Shown here in pieces: positions 45,131-55,000 of a DNA stretch of 64,000 nt (position 1 is its first letter; each line of letters opens with the position of its first letter). A program made the translations under genes and the position numbers. Source of the stretch: Winogradskyella flava (GTDB lineage: Bacteria > Bacteroidota > Bacteroidia > Flavobacteriales > Flavobacteriaceae); the NCBI RefSeq assembly GCF_014243395.1, contig NZ_JACLCP010000002.1, positions 372,001 to 436,000 on the forward strand, written 5' to 3'. Below the pieces are notes generated by a model. That model did not search any database. It saw nothing but the letters and a program-made list of their open reading frames with translations, and had not been told where the DNA came from.

Positions 45131-45281
45131 AGCGTGTTTGTGTATGGTTTGCTTCGCCAGTTCGCTTCGCTGTTGTTTTGCATGTTTAAGCACTAAATTA
45201 GCAAATAAATCACAGATAGAATATTCCGAAAGAATTTTCGTAAATAGGCTAAAACTAGCAATTAATTATACGCCGTGATAT
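45131..45281 (-). repeat. attC-like cassette repeat, copy 5
   Basis: + strand: CGTGTTTGTGTATGGTTTG, then the GC-rich insert GCTTCGCCAGTTCGCTTCGC (45151-45170), GTTTAAGCACTAAATTAGC, CAGATAGAATATTCCGAAAGAATTTTCGTAA, GGCTAAAACTAGC, AATTATACGCCGTGATATAGCTAG. The GATAT at the right end has lost the usual GTTG. The GC-rich insert makes this copy longer. Confidence 0.78.
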
Positions 45282-45308
45282 AGCTAGTTTTTATTAATTC
45301 CATTTAAT

Positions 45309-45998
45309 TTAAAACCAAGAAGATTCCCATCCAGTAATTATGAAATTTTGTTCTGTGATTTTATATTCATTCTTATTATTTATTGGTTTAAACCAAAGTT
45401 CTAATCTACAAGCATATTTGTAATTTTGTGAACCTTCATAAATTTTGAGCCAGTTTTCGTATAGTTTTTCTTCAAGAGTTTCTACTTTAAACAGCCTCTT
45501 GTCTAACTGTTTTTTAGACAATCTTTTATTAGAAGTTACTTCATACGCTTTTAAATAAAAGTGACCTTTTTCGCGAAAACTATATTTTATATGAAAGGAA
45601 TAACTTCCTCCATATCCAGATATTCTTAGTCCACTATTTGAATTTAAGTATTTAGATGATTTAGCCGAAAATTCATTTGCGTCATAAATTTTTATATTTT
45701 CAGGTATTTTTTTATTTGCGCCATAATAATCAGGTGTCTGATAAGCTAAAATGAAAGTAAATAATAAAACAAAAATCCCTGAAAAAAATATCAGAATTCT
45801 AAAATACCATTTTCCTTTTGAAATAAAAATAGTCATTATTGACCCAATAATGTTCAAAATGGATAATATGAATGATAAATTAGTAATCCAGTTTCTTTTA
45901 AGGAATGTTCCAATTAAAAAAATTCCAAAAATGCCTATGTAAATCAGTAACGGAACCCACCATTTATTAAAATACAGATAATTTTTCTTCGTTTTCAT
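45309..45998 (-). CDS. Membrane protein of unknown function (cassette)
   Basis: 229 aa. Three hydrophobic helices near residues 12-32, 38-58 and 64-85: WVPLLIYIGIFGIFLIGTFL, LSFILSILNIIGSIMTIFI and YFRILIFFSGIFVLLFTFIL. The C-terminal ~140 residues are soluble, beta-rich and basic (SGYGGSYSFHIKYSFREKGHFYLKAYEV). No family recognised. It fills the cassette between repeat copies 5 and 6. Confidence 0.62.
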   Translation of the reverse strand: MKTKKNYLYFNKWWVPLLIYIGIFGIFLIGTFLKRNWITNLSFILSILNIIGSIMTIFISKGKWYFRILIFFSGIFVLLFTFILAYQTPDYYGANKKIPENIKIYDANEFSAKSSKYLNSNSGLRISGYGGSYSFHIKYSFREKGHFYLKAYEVTSNKRLSKKQLDKRLFKVETLEEKLYENWLKIYEGSQNYKYACRLELWFKPINNKNEYKITEQNFIITGWESSWF

Positions 45999-46007
45999 AA
46001 TTAGCTA

Positions 46008-46133
46008 CAATGTGCTCATGTATGGACTGTTGCGTGTTTCAGCAACTAAATTAGCAAATACAAACCGAATAGAAAATCCGCTAGGGTTTTCGTAAGTCGG
46101 CGAGAACCAAGCAATGAATTATCCACGGTGTTA
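46008..46133 (-). repeat. attC-like cassette repeat, copy 6
   Basis: + strand: CAATGTGCTCATGTATGGAC, TTGCGTGTTTCAGCAACTAAATTAGC, CCGAATAGAAAATCCGCTAGGGTTTTCG, AAGCAATGAATTATCCACGGTGTTAGC. The box GTTAGCAA at the right end equals the reverse complement of TTGCTAAC at the start of the same cassette (47535-47542) over 8 bases. Confidence 0.8.
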
Positions 46134-46144
46134 GCAAACCGCTT

Positions 46145-47509
46145 TTATTCCGCTAAGATTGTTTTTCCATCTTTGATTATTAATTTTTCTGACGTGAAAT
46201 TTTTAATATCATCAAATGGACTTTTTTTCCAAATTAGTAGGTTTGCTTTTTTACCTTTTTGTAATGAACCTACATCATTTTCAATTCCAATTGCCTTTGC
46301 TCCATTTATACTTGCGATTTTGAACGCATCATTAACCGAAAAGCCATATTCGCAAAGAAGTATAAGTTCAGAGAGGTTGGCTTTACCACCATTAGCCATA
46401 TCAGAACCAAGTCTTATTTCAACTCCTTTATCATACATTTTTTTTACATTTTGCATTAATATCTTGAAATTTTCAAAGCATCTTTCTACTTGTAATTCGG
46501 TTAAGGTTGTATCTATTGGTTTAGTGAAATAGGTTTCGCCGAATTGTTGATACAAAAAGTGTATGGTTGTGGAAAATGAAACCTTTTCTTTTGCAAGTTT
46601 ATCTATAAACTCCTCTTGTTCATTTTTTTTATAGGTTTCTGAGTATCTGGATAGTTCTAATAAATATTGAATAACTCTCGATTCAGAATTTAGCTCCCCA
46701 AAATTTTCTTCAAATATTTTGTTAGCTTCCTCCCAATCTTCACTTGAGTTCAAAATACTATTAGGTATAGTAGGTAAATGCTCATAATTTTTTAATCCTA
46801 TTGAAAGTGTTTCATTAATTGTTTGGTTTTCTAAATTAAAACCTCCAATGTGTCCATAAATTTTCATACCCAAACTGTCAGCTGTTTCAAATGCGGATTG
46901 AAATTCTGGATTATTAAGCCTATAATATAACTTAATGTGTTTGATACCAAGATTATGATATTCAATCATTTTAGCTTGTGCTTTATATGTGTTTTCTACC
47001 ATACTATGACCAATGTATGGTTTACGGTCTTCTTTTGAAATTATTGCACCTCCAGTTGTAAAGACGTCTACAAAATTTGGATTAGGATTACTTTGCCAAG
47101 TTAGTACTGTACCCAACCAACTTTCTGGCTGTCCCATCATTAGAGTTGTGGTTGTTCCGAAAGGTAAATAGGCGTCGGATAATTTTTTACGAGAATTATC
47201 ATTAAGTGATTTTGGTGCCTTTTCTCTATCTCCGAAAACGTCAGTAGGATGTATATGACTATCTATAAAACTTGGTGTGACTAATTTTCCTTTCGCATCT
47301 ATACTTTGAATTGCCTTATAATCTTTAGGTTCATCAATTATATTTTGAATAATGCCGTCTGTTATAATTATTGTTTTATTCTCTAAAACATCTCCTGTTT
47401 CTACATCTAAAACATTAGCATTTTGAATTAGTAAGTCGCAGTCTTTAGCTTGTTTGCAACCCAAACAGAGTAAAGAAAGTGAAAATATTACAATTGGATA
47501 GATTCTCAT
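46145..47509 (-). CDS. Amidohydrolase lipoprotein (cassette)
   Basis: 454 aa. Lipobox CLGC (Cys 18). The amidohydrolase fold is shown by TPSFIDSHIHPTDVFG (H-x-H), IKLYYRL, IYGHIGGFNLEN (His), EHLPTIP (His) and, near the end, IRLGSDMANGG with the Asp that activates water. IGLEND..GSLQKGKKANLLIW is the usual closing block. Related to imidazolonepropionase- and prolidase-type hydrolases. It is likely periplasmic, on an unknown cyclic amide or peptide. In the array it is a single-gene cassette. Confidence 0.82.
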   Translation of the reverse strand: MRIYPIVIFSLSLLCLGCKQAKDCDLLIQNANVLDVETGDVLENKTIIITDGIIQNIIDEPKDYKAIQSIDAKGKLVTPSFIDSHIHPTDVFGDREKAPKSLNDNSRKKLSDAYLPFGTTTTLMMGQPESWLGTVLTWQSNPNPNFVDVFTTGGAIISKEDRKPYIGHSMVENTYKAQAKMIEYHNLGIKHIKLYYRLNNPEFQSAFETADSLGMKIYGHIGGFNLENQTINETLSIGLKNYEHLPTIPNSILNSSEDWEEANKIFEENFGELNSESRVIQYLLELSRYSETYKKNEQEEFIDKLAKEKVSFSTTIHFLYQQFGETYFTKPIDTTLTELQVERCFENFKILMQNVKKMYDKGVEIRLGSDMANGGKANLSELILLCEYGFSVNDAFKIASINGAKAIGIENDVGSLQKGKKANLLIWKKSPFDDIKNFTSEKLIIKDGKTILAE

Positions 47510-47538
47510 TTAATTGCGATGCGTTTTTGTATTATTGC

Positions 47539-47665
47539 TAACGTTGTTGTGTATAGATAGTTGCGTGGTTAGGCCTATAATTTAGTAAACATAAACGAGC
47601 GCGAAAAAATTCCGAAAGGATTTTCAAAAACAGGTAAGAACAAGCAATTACTGATAGCCATTGTT
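47539..47665 (-). repeat. attC-like cassette repeat, copy 7
   Basis: + strand: TAACGTTGTTGTGTATAGATAG, TTGCGTGGTTAGGCCTATAATTTAG, GCGAAAAAATTCCGAAAGGATTTTC, AAGCAATTACTGATAGCCATTGTTG. The right half is more diverged than in other copies. Confidence 0.68.
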
Positions 47666-47673
47666 GTGGAAAG

Positions 47674-48438
47674 TTATTTTTTTACAAATTTGTTTATTAT
47701 CGAATTTAGAGATTCAATATCTTTTTTCTTATTCAAGTACTTATCAATATTTCTATCCCCCATATTTTGAATTTTATATTCTGGCAATTTTTCTTTGAAC
47801 ATTAGATATACAAATGTATCTACTAATCTTTCCTTCAATCCGTGATTAAGATTGTATTTCTGAATAATTGAATATTCCATTCCCATATGTGTAAGTTCAT
47901 GAATTATAGTATTTGCAGGATTTTCATAATTCATAAATTTCCCATCTTTATTGGTAAACAAAGTTATAGTTCCGTCATCAGGGTTATAGCTACCACCTGT
48001 TCCATATAGCGTGAAAATAACTTTGTATTTGTCAAACATTTTAAAATTCCAATCCCATTTGCTCCGTTTAGAATCTATTTCATTTATAAAACTATGTATG
48101 AGACTCATTTGATTTTCAACTTTTTGTATCGCCTGTTTATAGTCCTCTTGGTCAAATATTTTGGATTCTACAAGTGTGTAAATTGCTGAAAAATCTTCGT
48201 TTCCAAAAGTGCCATTCTTTGATTTGGTTATTAATGAGTCAATTAAAGAATCATTTGGTAGGTTTATGGTATAACCTTGTTTTTCAAAAAAAGAATAATC
48301 GTTAATGGTTCTCCAGATAGAAGTGACTTCTTCTGTTATAGTAGGTTGAACTATTTCAATTCTTGATACTTGTGTTTGCGATTTACAGGTTAAGCTGATA
48401 ATTGAAAAAGTAAGAAGCAATAATTTGGTTAATTTCAT
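47674..48438 (-). CDS. Lipoprotein with HExxH metalloprotease-like motif (cassette)
   Basis: 254 aa. Lipobox LTCK-type (Cys 18). The centre has NTIIHELTHMGMEY (H-E-x-x-H, near 184-188), followed by NHGLKERLVDTFVYLMF, where the Glu of KERLVD is a possible third zinc ligand. This points to a small zinc metallopeptidase active in the periplasm, but no known family is matched. A single-gene cassette. Confidence 0.65.
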   Translation of the reverse strand: MKLTKLLLLTFSIISLTCKSQTQVSRIEIVQPTITEEVTSIWRTINDYSFFEKQGYTINLPNDSLIDSLITKSKNGTFGNEDFSAIYTLVESKIFDQEDYKQAIQKVENQMSLIHSFINEIDSKRSKWDWNFKMFDKYKVIFTLYGTGGSYNPDDGTITLFTNKDGKFMNYENPANTIIHELTHMGMEYSIIQKYNLNHGLKERLVDTFVYLMFKEKLPEYKIQNMGDRNIDKYLNKKKDIESLNSIINKFVKK

Positions 48439-48456
48439 TTTTTTCTAGTTTGCCAC

Positions 48457-48657
48457 AACGGTTTTATGTACGACTTGTTGTGGAAATCCTTAAGATTCAT
48501 GAATATATTAATTTAAAATTAGGCATTCCATGGATAAAATCACTTATGATTTTAAGCCGTAACCGAAAGATAACAAATTGCAATGACAAAAATATAGCGC
48601 ACTGGCGAAAGCAATTCCAACTAGGAATTTTAGCCGTAATGAATTTTAGGTTTTGTT
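48457..48657 (-). repeat. attC-like cassette repeat, copy 8 (long)
   Basis: Longer than the others (~200 bp). + strand: CAACGGTTTTATGTACGACTTG, a central CCGTAACCGAAAGATAACAAATTGCAATGAC, the short GC-rich repeat AGCGCACTGGCGAAAGCAATT (48596-48616), and the end GGTTTTGTTGGCAG. Boxes CCACAAC (48453-48459) and GTTGGCA (48655-48661) are its ends. Confidence 0.65.
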
Positions 48658-48668
48658 GGCAGTAGTTC

Positions 48669-49040
48669 TTATTCCGTTATCATCAAATAATATCCATCTA
48701 AATCTTTGAGACAGAACTGTTCTTTTCCGGAATTTGGATTCATATGGCGTGATTCTTCAATTTCGAAATTCAATTCCCGTGCATTATTCCAAACTTTATT
48801 TAAATTTTCTACTCTTAAATACAAGATTAGTCCATTCCCTGGCTGTATTTGAGAACTCGAAAGAGTGGGATGTTCGTGTTCTCCCCATTTATGCAAGCAC
48901 AAGAAAACTTCTCCATTATTGTCCGTCAGCATTTCAAATGTTGTGCCTCCGTGACTACTGTTACAATCAAGTAATTTTTGATACCAATTGGAACTTTTCT
49001 CAACATCAGACACACCAATTATAGGTTCATTCTTTATCAT
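48669..49040 (-). CDS. VOC-family (glyoxalase-fold) protein (cassette)
   Basis: 123 aa. PIIGVSDVEKSSNWYQKLLDC is the usual N-terminal VOC helix, and FCLKDLDGYYLMITE is the usual C-terminal strand. The ligand Glu/His set is incomplete: the C-terminal Glu is present and FLCLHKWGEHEHP gives two His residues. Similar proteins confer bleomycin-type resistance or have no known function. A single-gene cassette. Confidence 0.75.
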   Translation of the reverse strand: MIKNEPIIGVSDVEKSSNWYQKLLDCNSSHGGTTFEMLTDNNGEVFLCLHKWGEHEHPTLSSSQIQPGNGLILYLRVENLNKVWNNARELNFEIEESRHMNPNSGKEQFCLKDLDGYYLMITE

Positions 49041-49063
49041 TTTAGTTCTTTTTAATTACCACC

Positions 49064-49242
49064 AAAGTCTTGTGTATGATTAGTGGCGTAAAAATCCAAA
49101 GGCTTCTTTGAGTCCCTAACCGAAAGATAGTAAATTGCAATGACACGAGCATAGCGAACTGGCGAAAGCAATTTTCGTAATTAGACTATAACTAGCAATG
49201 ACTCGAGCGCAGCGAACAGGCGAAGCAATTATGCACGGTGTT
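49064..49242 (-). repeat. attC-like cassette repeat, copy 9 (with internal duplication)
   Basis: + strand: AAAGTCTTGTGTATGATTAG, CCCTAACCGAAAGATAGTAAATTG, then two related GC-rich units 49144-49173 and 49202-49230 (GAGCRYAGCGAACWGGCGAA with AGCAATT), separated by TTCGTAATTAGACTATAACTAG, and the end GCACGGTGTTGCC. The internal units are spaced 58 bases apart. Confidence 0.75.
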
Positions 49243-49295
49243 GCCTATAGTTATGTAATTGTCAGAATTTGAAATGTTATTTTTCTATTTTTAAA

Positions 49296-49997
49296 TTAAT
49301 ACTTCAAAACCTTTTTCAAGTTTAGTTTGTAAGTCTGTCCGATTGGAATGTGCTTATCTAAAATTAAAATACGATTGCCTTCAATGGACTTTATATATCT
49401 TTTTGATACGATAAAGGATTTATGAACTCTTATGAAGTTATTTGAATCAAGAATTTTTTCGAAATTTGATATTTTTTCGTGAGTGATAATAGTTTCTTCC
49501 TTGGTTATTACCTTACAGTAACTACCTATTGATTCTATGCATGTTATTTCATTTAATGCTACTTGGATATGCCTTTTATCACCTTTTATAAAAATACTTT
49601 CTGGTTCTTCTTTAGAAATAGTCTTTACTACCGTTTCTACTTTAGGTTTAGACTGTTGAACTCTATAAATGGCTTGCGTAAAACGCTCGAAACTAAATGG
49701 TTTTAATAGATAATCAATAACATTTAATTCGTAACCTTCTAAAGCAAATTCTTCGTACGCCGTCGTTATAATTACTGATGGTGGATTTTTTAAAAGTTTT
49801 AAAAAGTCCAAGCCTTTCATTTTTGGCATATTTATATCCAAAAACATCAAATCTATGTCGTTTGCTTGCAAGTATTCCATGGCTTCCATTGCATTGTGGC
49901 AATTAGCCTGTAAGTGAAGGTGTGGTAAGTCTTTAGCAAAAGACTCAATAATCTTATGAGCAATAGGCTCGTCGTCTATAATTATAAAGCGAATCAT
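49296..49997 (-). CDS. LytTR-family response regulator (cassette)
   Basis: 233 aa. Receiver domain ~1-120: FIIIDDEPIAHKII (acidic pair), LMFLDINMPKMKGLDFL with the phospho-acceptor Asp near 55, and VIDYLLKPFSFERF with the switch Lys. The LytTR DNA-binding domain begins at ~140: SIFIKGDKRHIQVALNEITCIESIGSYCKVI and ends FIRVHKSFIVSKRYIKSIEGNRILI. The 4-base overlap with the histidine kinase gene shows coupling. It probably controls the ABC genes at 51139-55591. Confidence 0.9.
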   Translation of the reverse strand: MIRFIIIDDEPIAHKIIESFAKDLPHLHLQANCHNAMEAMEYLQANDIDLMFLDINMPKMKGLDFLKLLKNPPSVIITTAYEEFALEGYELNVIDYLLKPFSFERFTQAIYRVQQSKPKVETVVKTISKEEPESIFIKGDKRHIQVALNEITCIESIGSYCKVITKEETIITHEKISNFEKILDSNNFIRVHKSFIVSKRYIKSIEGNRILILDKHIPIGQTYKLNLKKVLKY

Positions 49998-50929
49998 TGG
50001 TTTAAATATAACGATAATTCGGCTCTAAAAACACTATTGTGTGTTGAAGTGCTGAAGTCGTGAGCATTAGGATATAGCAATTGTAATCGTCTTTTTAGAT
50101 TTTCTAATCCAATACCATTAGAATCTTGTTCATCTTCAAAATTGTTTTCAATAGTAAAATTTATGATGTTTGTATGTGTTGAAATATTTAAATGAATGAA
50201 GGCATCCTTATCTAGTTTTTCTGCACCATGTTTAAATGCATTTTCTAGTAAATTAATGAGTAGCAATGGTGCAATTTTTAGATTTGGTTCATTCGTATCA
50301 ATATCAAAGGTTACATCTAGTTTGTCAAAATGCCTAATAGTATGTAGATCTATATAATTTTTCAGGAAATCAATTTCTTTTTCAATGGCAACTTTTTCTT
50401 TCTTTCCATCATAAATTGTATACCTCATCATTTCGGAGAGTTTTAATATTGTTTTTGGCGTTTCTTCTGATTTTTCAATTGCTAATCCATAAAGGTTATT
50501 TAAAGTATTGAAGAAAAAATGAGGGTTTATTTGTGAACGCAAAAAAGATAATTCTGAATGCAATTTTTCATTTTTTAACTCACGTATTATTTTTATTTTT
50601 TCATAAACCCAAGAAAAAATTAAATAACATATGACCAAAAATAAAACGCACATTAGAATAAGTGGTACACTACGCATAGCATCATTTATAGTAACTTGAA
50701 TAATAGCAACTATAAGAACAATAAGTAAAAAAAATGCCTTTTCGTATCTAATAATAAACAAGTCTTTACTAAAGTAGTTTGTTGTTTTTGTGGCAGTGAA
50801 AAACAATATATATCCTATGCTCAATAGTATTGAAATTACCTGAGGACTTAAAACAATAAGTCCAAATCCAATAGTTACTACAGTAATAATGAATACAACT
50901 AGGTAAATATACTTTTTAGTGTTTTTCAT
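49994..50929 (-). CDS. LytS-type sensor histidine kinase (cassette)
   Basis: 311 aa. About four TM helices in the first 110 residues with no large sensor domain, as in LytS/YehU-type kinases. His_kinase block ELSFLRSQINPHFFFNTLNNLYGLA with the phospho-accepting His, then LSEMMRYTIYDG. The ATPase has LLLINLLENAFKHGAE (N box) and NGIGLENLKRRLQLLYP (G box). It probably senses membrane or substrate state and phosphorylates the LytTR regulator. Confidence 0.9.
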   Translation of the reverse strand: MKNTKKYIYLVVFIITVVTIGFGLIVLSPQVISILLSIGYILFFTATKTTNYFSKDLFIIRYEKAFFLLIVLIVAIIQVTINDAMRSVPLILMCVLFLVICYLIFSWVYEKIKIIRELKNEKLHSELSFLRSQINPHFFFNTLNNLYGLAIEKSEETPKTILKLSEMMRYTIYDGKKEKVAIEKEIDFLKNYIDLHTIRHFDKLDVTFDIDTNEPNLKIAPLLLINLLENAFKHGAEKLDKDAFIHLNISTHTNIINFTIENNFEDEQDSNGIGLENLKRRLQLLYPNAHDFSTSTHNSVFRAELSLYLNQ

Positions 50930-50983
50930 ACTTCAAAGAACGTGAATTTGAGAAAACTTACATTGTAATTTTAACGAACTGTA

Positions 50984-51020
50984 TCTTTTTTTAATCAAAC
51001 AGCTCTTTTTTTGAATCAAA
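50984..51020. promoter_or_regulatory. Direct repeats between the LytTR operon and the ABC genes
   Basis: TCTTTTTTTAATCAAA (50984-50999) and TCTTTTTTTGAATCAAA (51004-51020), 20 bases from start to start, with a weaker third copy TCTTTTTGAAT at 51054. LytTR proteins bind paired direct repeats two helix turns apart, so these are candidate binding sites. Confidence 0.5.
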
Positions 51021-51080
51021 TGTACTTACATATTAAAACGCTGTTTTTTAATGTCTTTTTGAATGGGTTGGTTAATTAAG

Positions 51081-51112
51081 TTTAGTTAGAAAGAGAATTA
51101 AAAATAGGTTTG
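51081..51112 (+). promoter_or_regulatory. Promoter of the ABC genes (TTTA-N20-TAGGTTTG)
   Basis: TAGGTTTG (51105-51112) fits the -7 consensus. TTTA (51081-51084) is one base off TTTG at the right distance. The gene starts 27 bases further on. Confidence 0.6.
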
Positions 51113-51138
51113 TTTCATAATCATAAAAGTAAAAGATC

Positions 51139-52032
51139 ATGAACACACTAGTAATTAATAATGCGAGTAAAGTCTATTCAAACGGGACAAAAGCTTTAGA
51201 GCATGTCTCGCTAAAAATATCTAACGGAATGTTTGGTTTATTAGGTCCAAATGGTGCTGGTAAATCTTCGTTAATGAGAACTATAGCTGGACTGCAAACA
51301 CTAACTTCTGGCAGTGTAATCTTTAATGGAAATGATATTAGTAAGGACCCTTCAAAAATTCGTCAGCATCTTGGTTATTTACCTCAAGAGTTTGGTGTTT
51401 ATCCAAGAATGTCTGCTCTAGACTTATTAAATCATATTGCCATTTTAAAGGGTGTTCTTAATAAAAAAGAACGCCAAGAGCAAATAGAAGCTTTATTAAT
51501 TAAAACAAATTTATTTGAGCATAGAAAAAAGTTTGTAAGTAATTATTCTGGTGGGATGAGAAGGCGTTTTGGAATTGCTCAAGCCCTTTTGGGTAATCCA
51601 AAACTAATAATGGTGGATGAACCGACTGCTGGTTTAGATCCCGAAGAACGTAATCGTTTTCTAGATGTGCTTTCTGAAGTGTCATCTTCTGTTATCGTTT
51701 TATTATCCACGCATATCGTTGAAGATATTAGAGTGCTTTGTTCAAATATGGCAATCCTTAGTAATGGACAAATAGTAAAGCAAGGAAATCCGAATGATTT
51801 AATAAACGGTTTGCATGGTAAGATTTGGAAAACACCAGTTCTAAAAAGTGAATTGAATGTATTAAAAGATAAATACAATGTGATATCAACTAGGCTCTTA
51901 GCCGGAAAGACAAGTGCTTATGTTTTCTCTGAAGAACAATTAACCACTGATTTTGAATCTGTACCTACAGATTTAGAACATGTTTACTTTCATATTTTAA
52001 AAACTTCTAAAACGACTAGTTATGCTGCTTAA
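51139..52032 (+). CDS. ABC transporter ATP-binding protein (cassette)
   Basis: 297 aa. Walker A LLGPNGAGKSSLMRTI, Q-loop GYLPQEFGVYPRM, signature YSGGMRRRFGIAQAL, Walker B IMVDEPTAGLDPEER and H-loop LSTHIVEDI. C-terminal ~80 residues are an extra domain as in bacteriocin/antibiotic or CcmA-type ATPases. The next gene encodes a permease fused to a peptidase and overlaps the end by 11 bases. It is on the + strand, opposite to the rest of the array, but inside the same cassette. Confidence 0.9.
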   Translation: MNTLVINNASKVYSNGTKALEHVSLKISNGMFGLLGPNGAGKSSLMRTIAGLQTLTSGSVIFNGNDISKDPSKIRQHLGYLPQEFGVYPRMSALDLLNHIAILKGVLNKKERQEQIEALLIKTNLFEHRKKFVSNYSGGMRRRFGIAQALLGNPKLIMVDEPTAGLDPEERNRFLDVLSEVSSSVIVLLSTHIVEDIRVLCSNMAILSNGQIVKQGNPNDLINGLHGKIWKTPVLKSELNVLKDKYNVISTRLLAGKTSAYVFSEEQLTTDFESVPTDLEHVYFHILKTSKTTSYAA

Positions 52033-55000
52033 ACTTATCAAATTCGAACTGAAGTATCATTTTAAACAAACTTCATACTTATTATTTACGACCTTATTTT
52101 TTCTTTCAGGAGTTTATCTTGGCATACAAGAAGGCGCTATTAATCCAGAAAACAAATATAACATTCACTTGTTTTGTAGCCTTATAAGTCTGGCATCGGT
52201 ATTTCAGATTGTATTTCAAACTGGGTACACCGTTTTAAGAGATACTATGAATAATTCTGCTCAACTGATATATACCACTTCGGTTAGTAAATTTCAGTTT
52301 TTATATAGTCGATATTTAGGCATTTTTATCACGAGTTCTTTTTCAACATTACTCTATGTACTTGCCATATTTACAACAATCTTAATTGATCCTTTGCATA
52401 TTTATTCTGCTGAAACCATAGAGATTATAGACTTTATTTGGCCTTGGTTGATTATTATTTTGCCTAATGTTTTTATACTAACAGCTTTGCTTTTCACGGT
52501 AGCTTTGTTTACAAAGAAGGTGCCATTAATTTTTTTCTTTGGCATCTTAATTTTCATTTTGTTTTGGGTGAATAATTTTAATATTGGTTCGCCTTTTACT
52601 GGAGGTAAATTAGTGGTTGATGAGCAAACAATAGAAAAAGTAGCGCTTTTTGATGTTCTTGGTTTATGCAGTTCGTATGAGCAAACACAGTTTTGGTCAC
52701 CATTAGAAGAAAGAACTGAACGCGTTAAATTTTCAGGGACGCTTGCTTTCAATAGACTTATTTGGGGAAGTTTAGGAATAGTGTTATTGCTTGTGAGTTA
52801 TCTTTCGTTTTCTTTTAAATTATCAGAAAGCAAAAAGGGAAGGATTAAGAAACATCGCTTTTTTAAGTTTAAATCCAAAAAACAAAAAGAGATTCTATCC
52901 ACTCCATATAAACCTGTATTTGTATTAAAAAAATCATTTAAATCTCGCTTAAAAGAGTTTTTTAACCTTGTTGTCATAGATTTTAAAATCACCATTTTCA
53001 GTAAAACATTTATACTATTATGTATCGTTTGGGTTGGTATGCTATTATCTGCTATGTTGCATAATATAAGCGGACAAGATGTTTATGGAAATGTACTGCC
53101 AACTACAGGACTACTAACAGGTCTGATTTTAGAACCATTAGCACATATTGGTTTGTTTTTAATTGTGTTCTATGCAGGAGAATTGGTGTGGAAATCTAGA
53201 CAATATAATTTTAATGAAATATTAGATGCAGCACCAACACAGAATAGTGTTTTACTGTTTAGTAAATACACAGCTTTATTTTTATTACCAATTTTTATAA
53301 TTGTTTTAGGAATACTAACGGCATTATTAATTCAAATTTCTTTTGGTTATAGTACTATTGATTTAAAACTTTATCTAAGTATATTTTATTTTGGAGGCAC
53401 TTCTCTTTTTATCTACGGAATTTTATCACTCTTTATTCAGCAAATAGCAAGTAATAAATATTTAGGAATGCTATTAAGCTTAGTTGTAATTTATGGATTG
53501 GGTTATGGGCTGCCTTCTATAGGTTTTCAGCATCCTTTAGCAAGTATTTTTCAATTGCCAAAAGTAGGTGAAGGTTATTCAGATTTTATAGGCTATGGAC
53601 AGCTTACAAACGTCTTTAACTGGATGAGTTTTCTATGGATAAGTTTAGCATTAATTACACTGCTTATTAGCTTTAAAATATACAAGCGTACTTCAGAGCA
53701 TAGATTTAAAAACCAACTTAAATTAATAGTTACAAATTGGAGTAAACTTCAACGTTTACTAGTATTAGTTTTACTGGGTTTTGTCTGTATTTCTTCTGTC
53801 GTTATAGATGGAAAATTAATACCAAAAAGTTATACTGATGATATGTCTTTTCGAGAGAATTATGAGAAAAATTATGCTAAATATAAAGGCTATCCGCTTC
53901 CTATTGTTACAAGTGTAAAAACAAAAGTCTTGCTTCGACCAAAAGCTTTAAAATATACCGTTGAAGGTGTTTATACGATTTTTAACAATACAGAAAAACC
54001 AATAGATACATTACTTGTAACTGCTAGAAATAAGTTAGACCAATTTTCAATTGAAGATGCAAAAATCATACATAAGAACAGTGCTTTAGCTGATGTAAAA
54101 TTAGTGGTTTTTGACCCAGCATTATTGCCACATGAAAGCAAACAAATGAGTTTTAAAACTCAAAAAAGTATTGGAGATTTTGAACTACAGAAAGATATCA
54201 TATCAAACGGAACATATTTGCAAAACAGCGCTTTTGAACCAAGGTTTGGTTACATAAAAGATTTAGAAATAGTAGGTAAAGGCGAGCGTAAAAAAAGAGG
54301 TCTTTCTCTCGAACAGAAAAAAGAAGATTTGAAAACTTATAAATTCGAAAACACGACGCGTCCAAAACAAGATTTTGAAACTTGGGTAACTACAGATAAG
54401 AATCAAATTCCAATTGCACCAGGACAATTAATAAACCAATGGTCTACAGATAGCACAGTAACTTACCATTATAAATCTGAAGTTAAAACTGATAATAACA
54501 TCTCTTACTTTTCTTCAAATTATGAAACAACTGTTGAGGCATATAAAAATGTTTCGATAGAAGTTTATTATTTACCAAAACATAATACTAATGTAAGTGA
54601 GATTATTAAAGCAGCCAAAGCAACACTTGACTATGGTGTCGCAAACTTTGGGAACTATCCATTTGATCATTTAAGAATTGCAGAAGTCCCTTTACATTGG
54701 AAATTTGGGGGACATGCCTTACCAGGAACTATTGCTTTTCAAGAACGCTTTTTTACACAAGATATTTCTAGCCCAACAAATGGAATTAATCAACTGTCAA
54801 GAGTTGTAATTCATGAAATTGGGCATCAGTGGTTTGGACAAAAAATGTCACCAGCACCAGGAAGAGGAGGTAACATGCTTAATGAAACTATGGCTAATTA
54901 TATGGAGGCTCAAGTACTTGAAAAAATGTATGGAAAAGCTATGGTTAGACGACTGGCAAATTTTAGTAGAAGACGTTATTTTAATTTCAGATCTTCAGCA

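Noticed and set aside
45115..45183. Upstream extension of the PD40 lipoprotein frame
   Set aside because: These codons lie in the attC-like repeat, and the lipoprotein signal begins at 45114.
48450..48665. Open frame of 71 codons on the + strand between cassette genes
   Set aside because: It is made of the attC-like repeat (copy 8) and runs against the cassette gene direction; there is no codon or family support.
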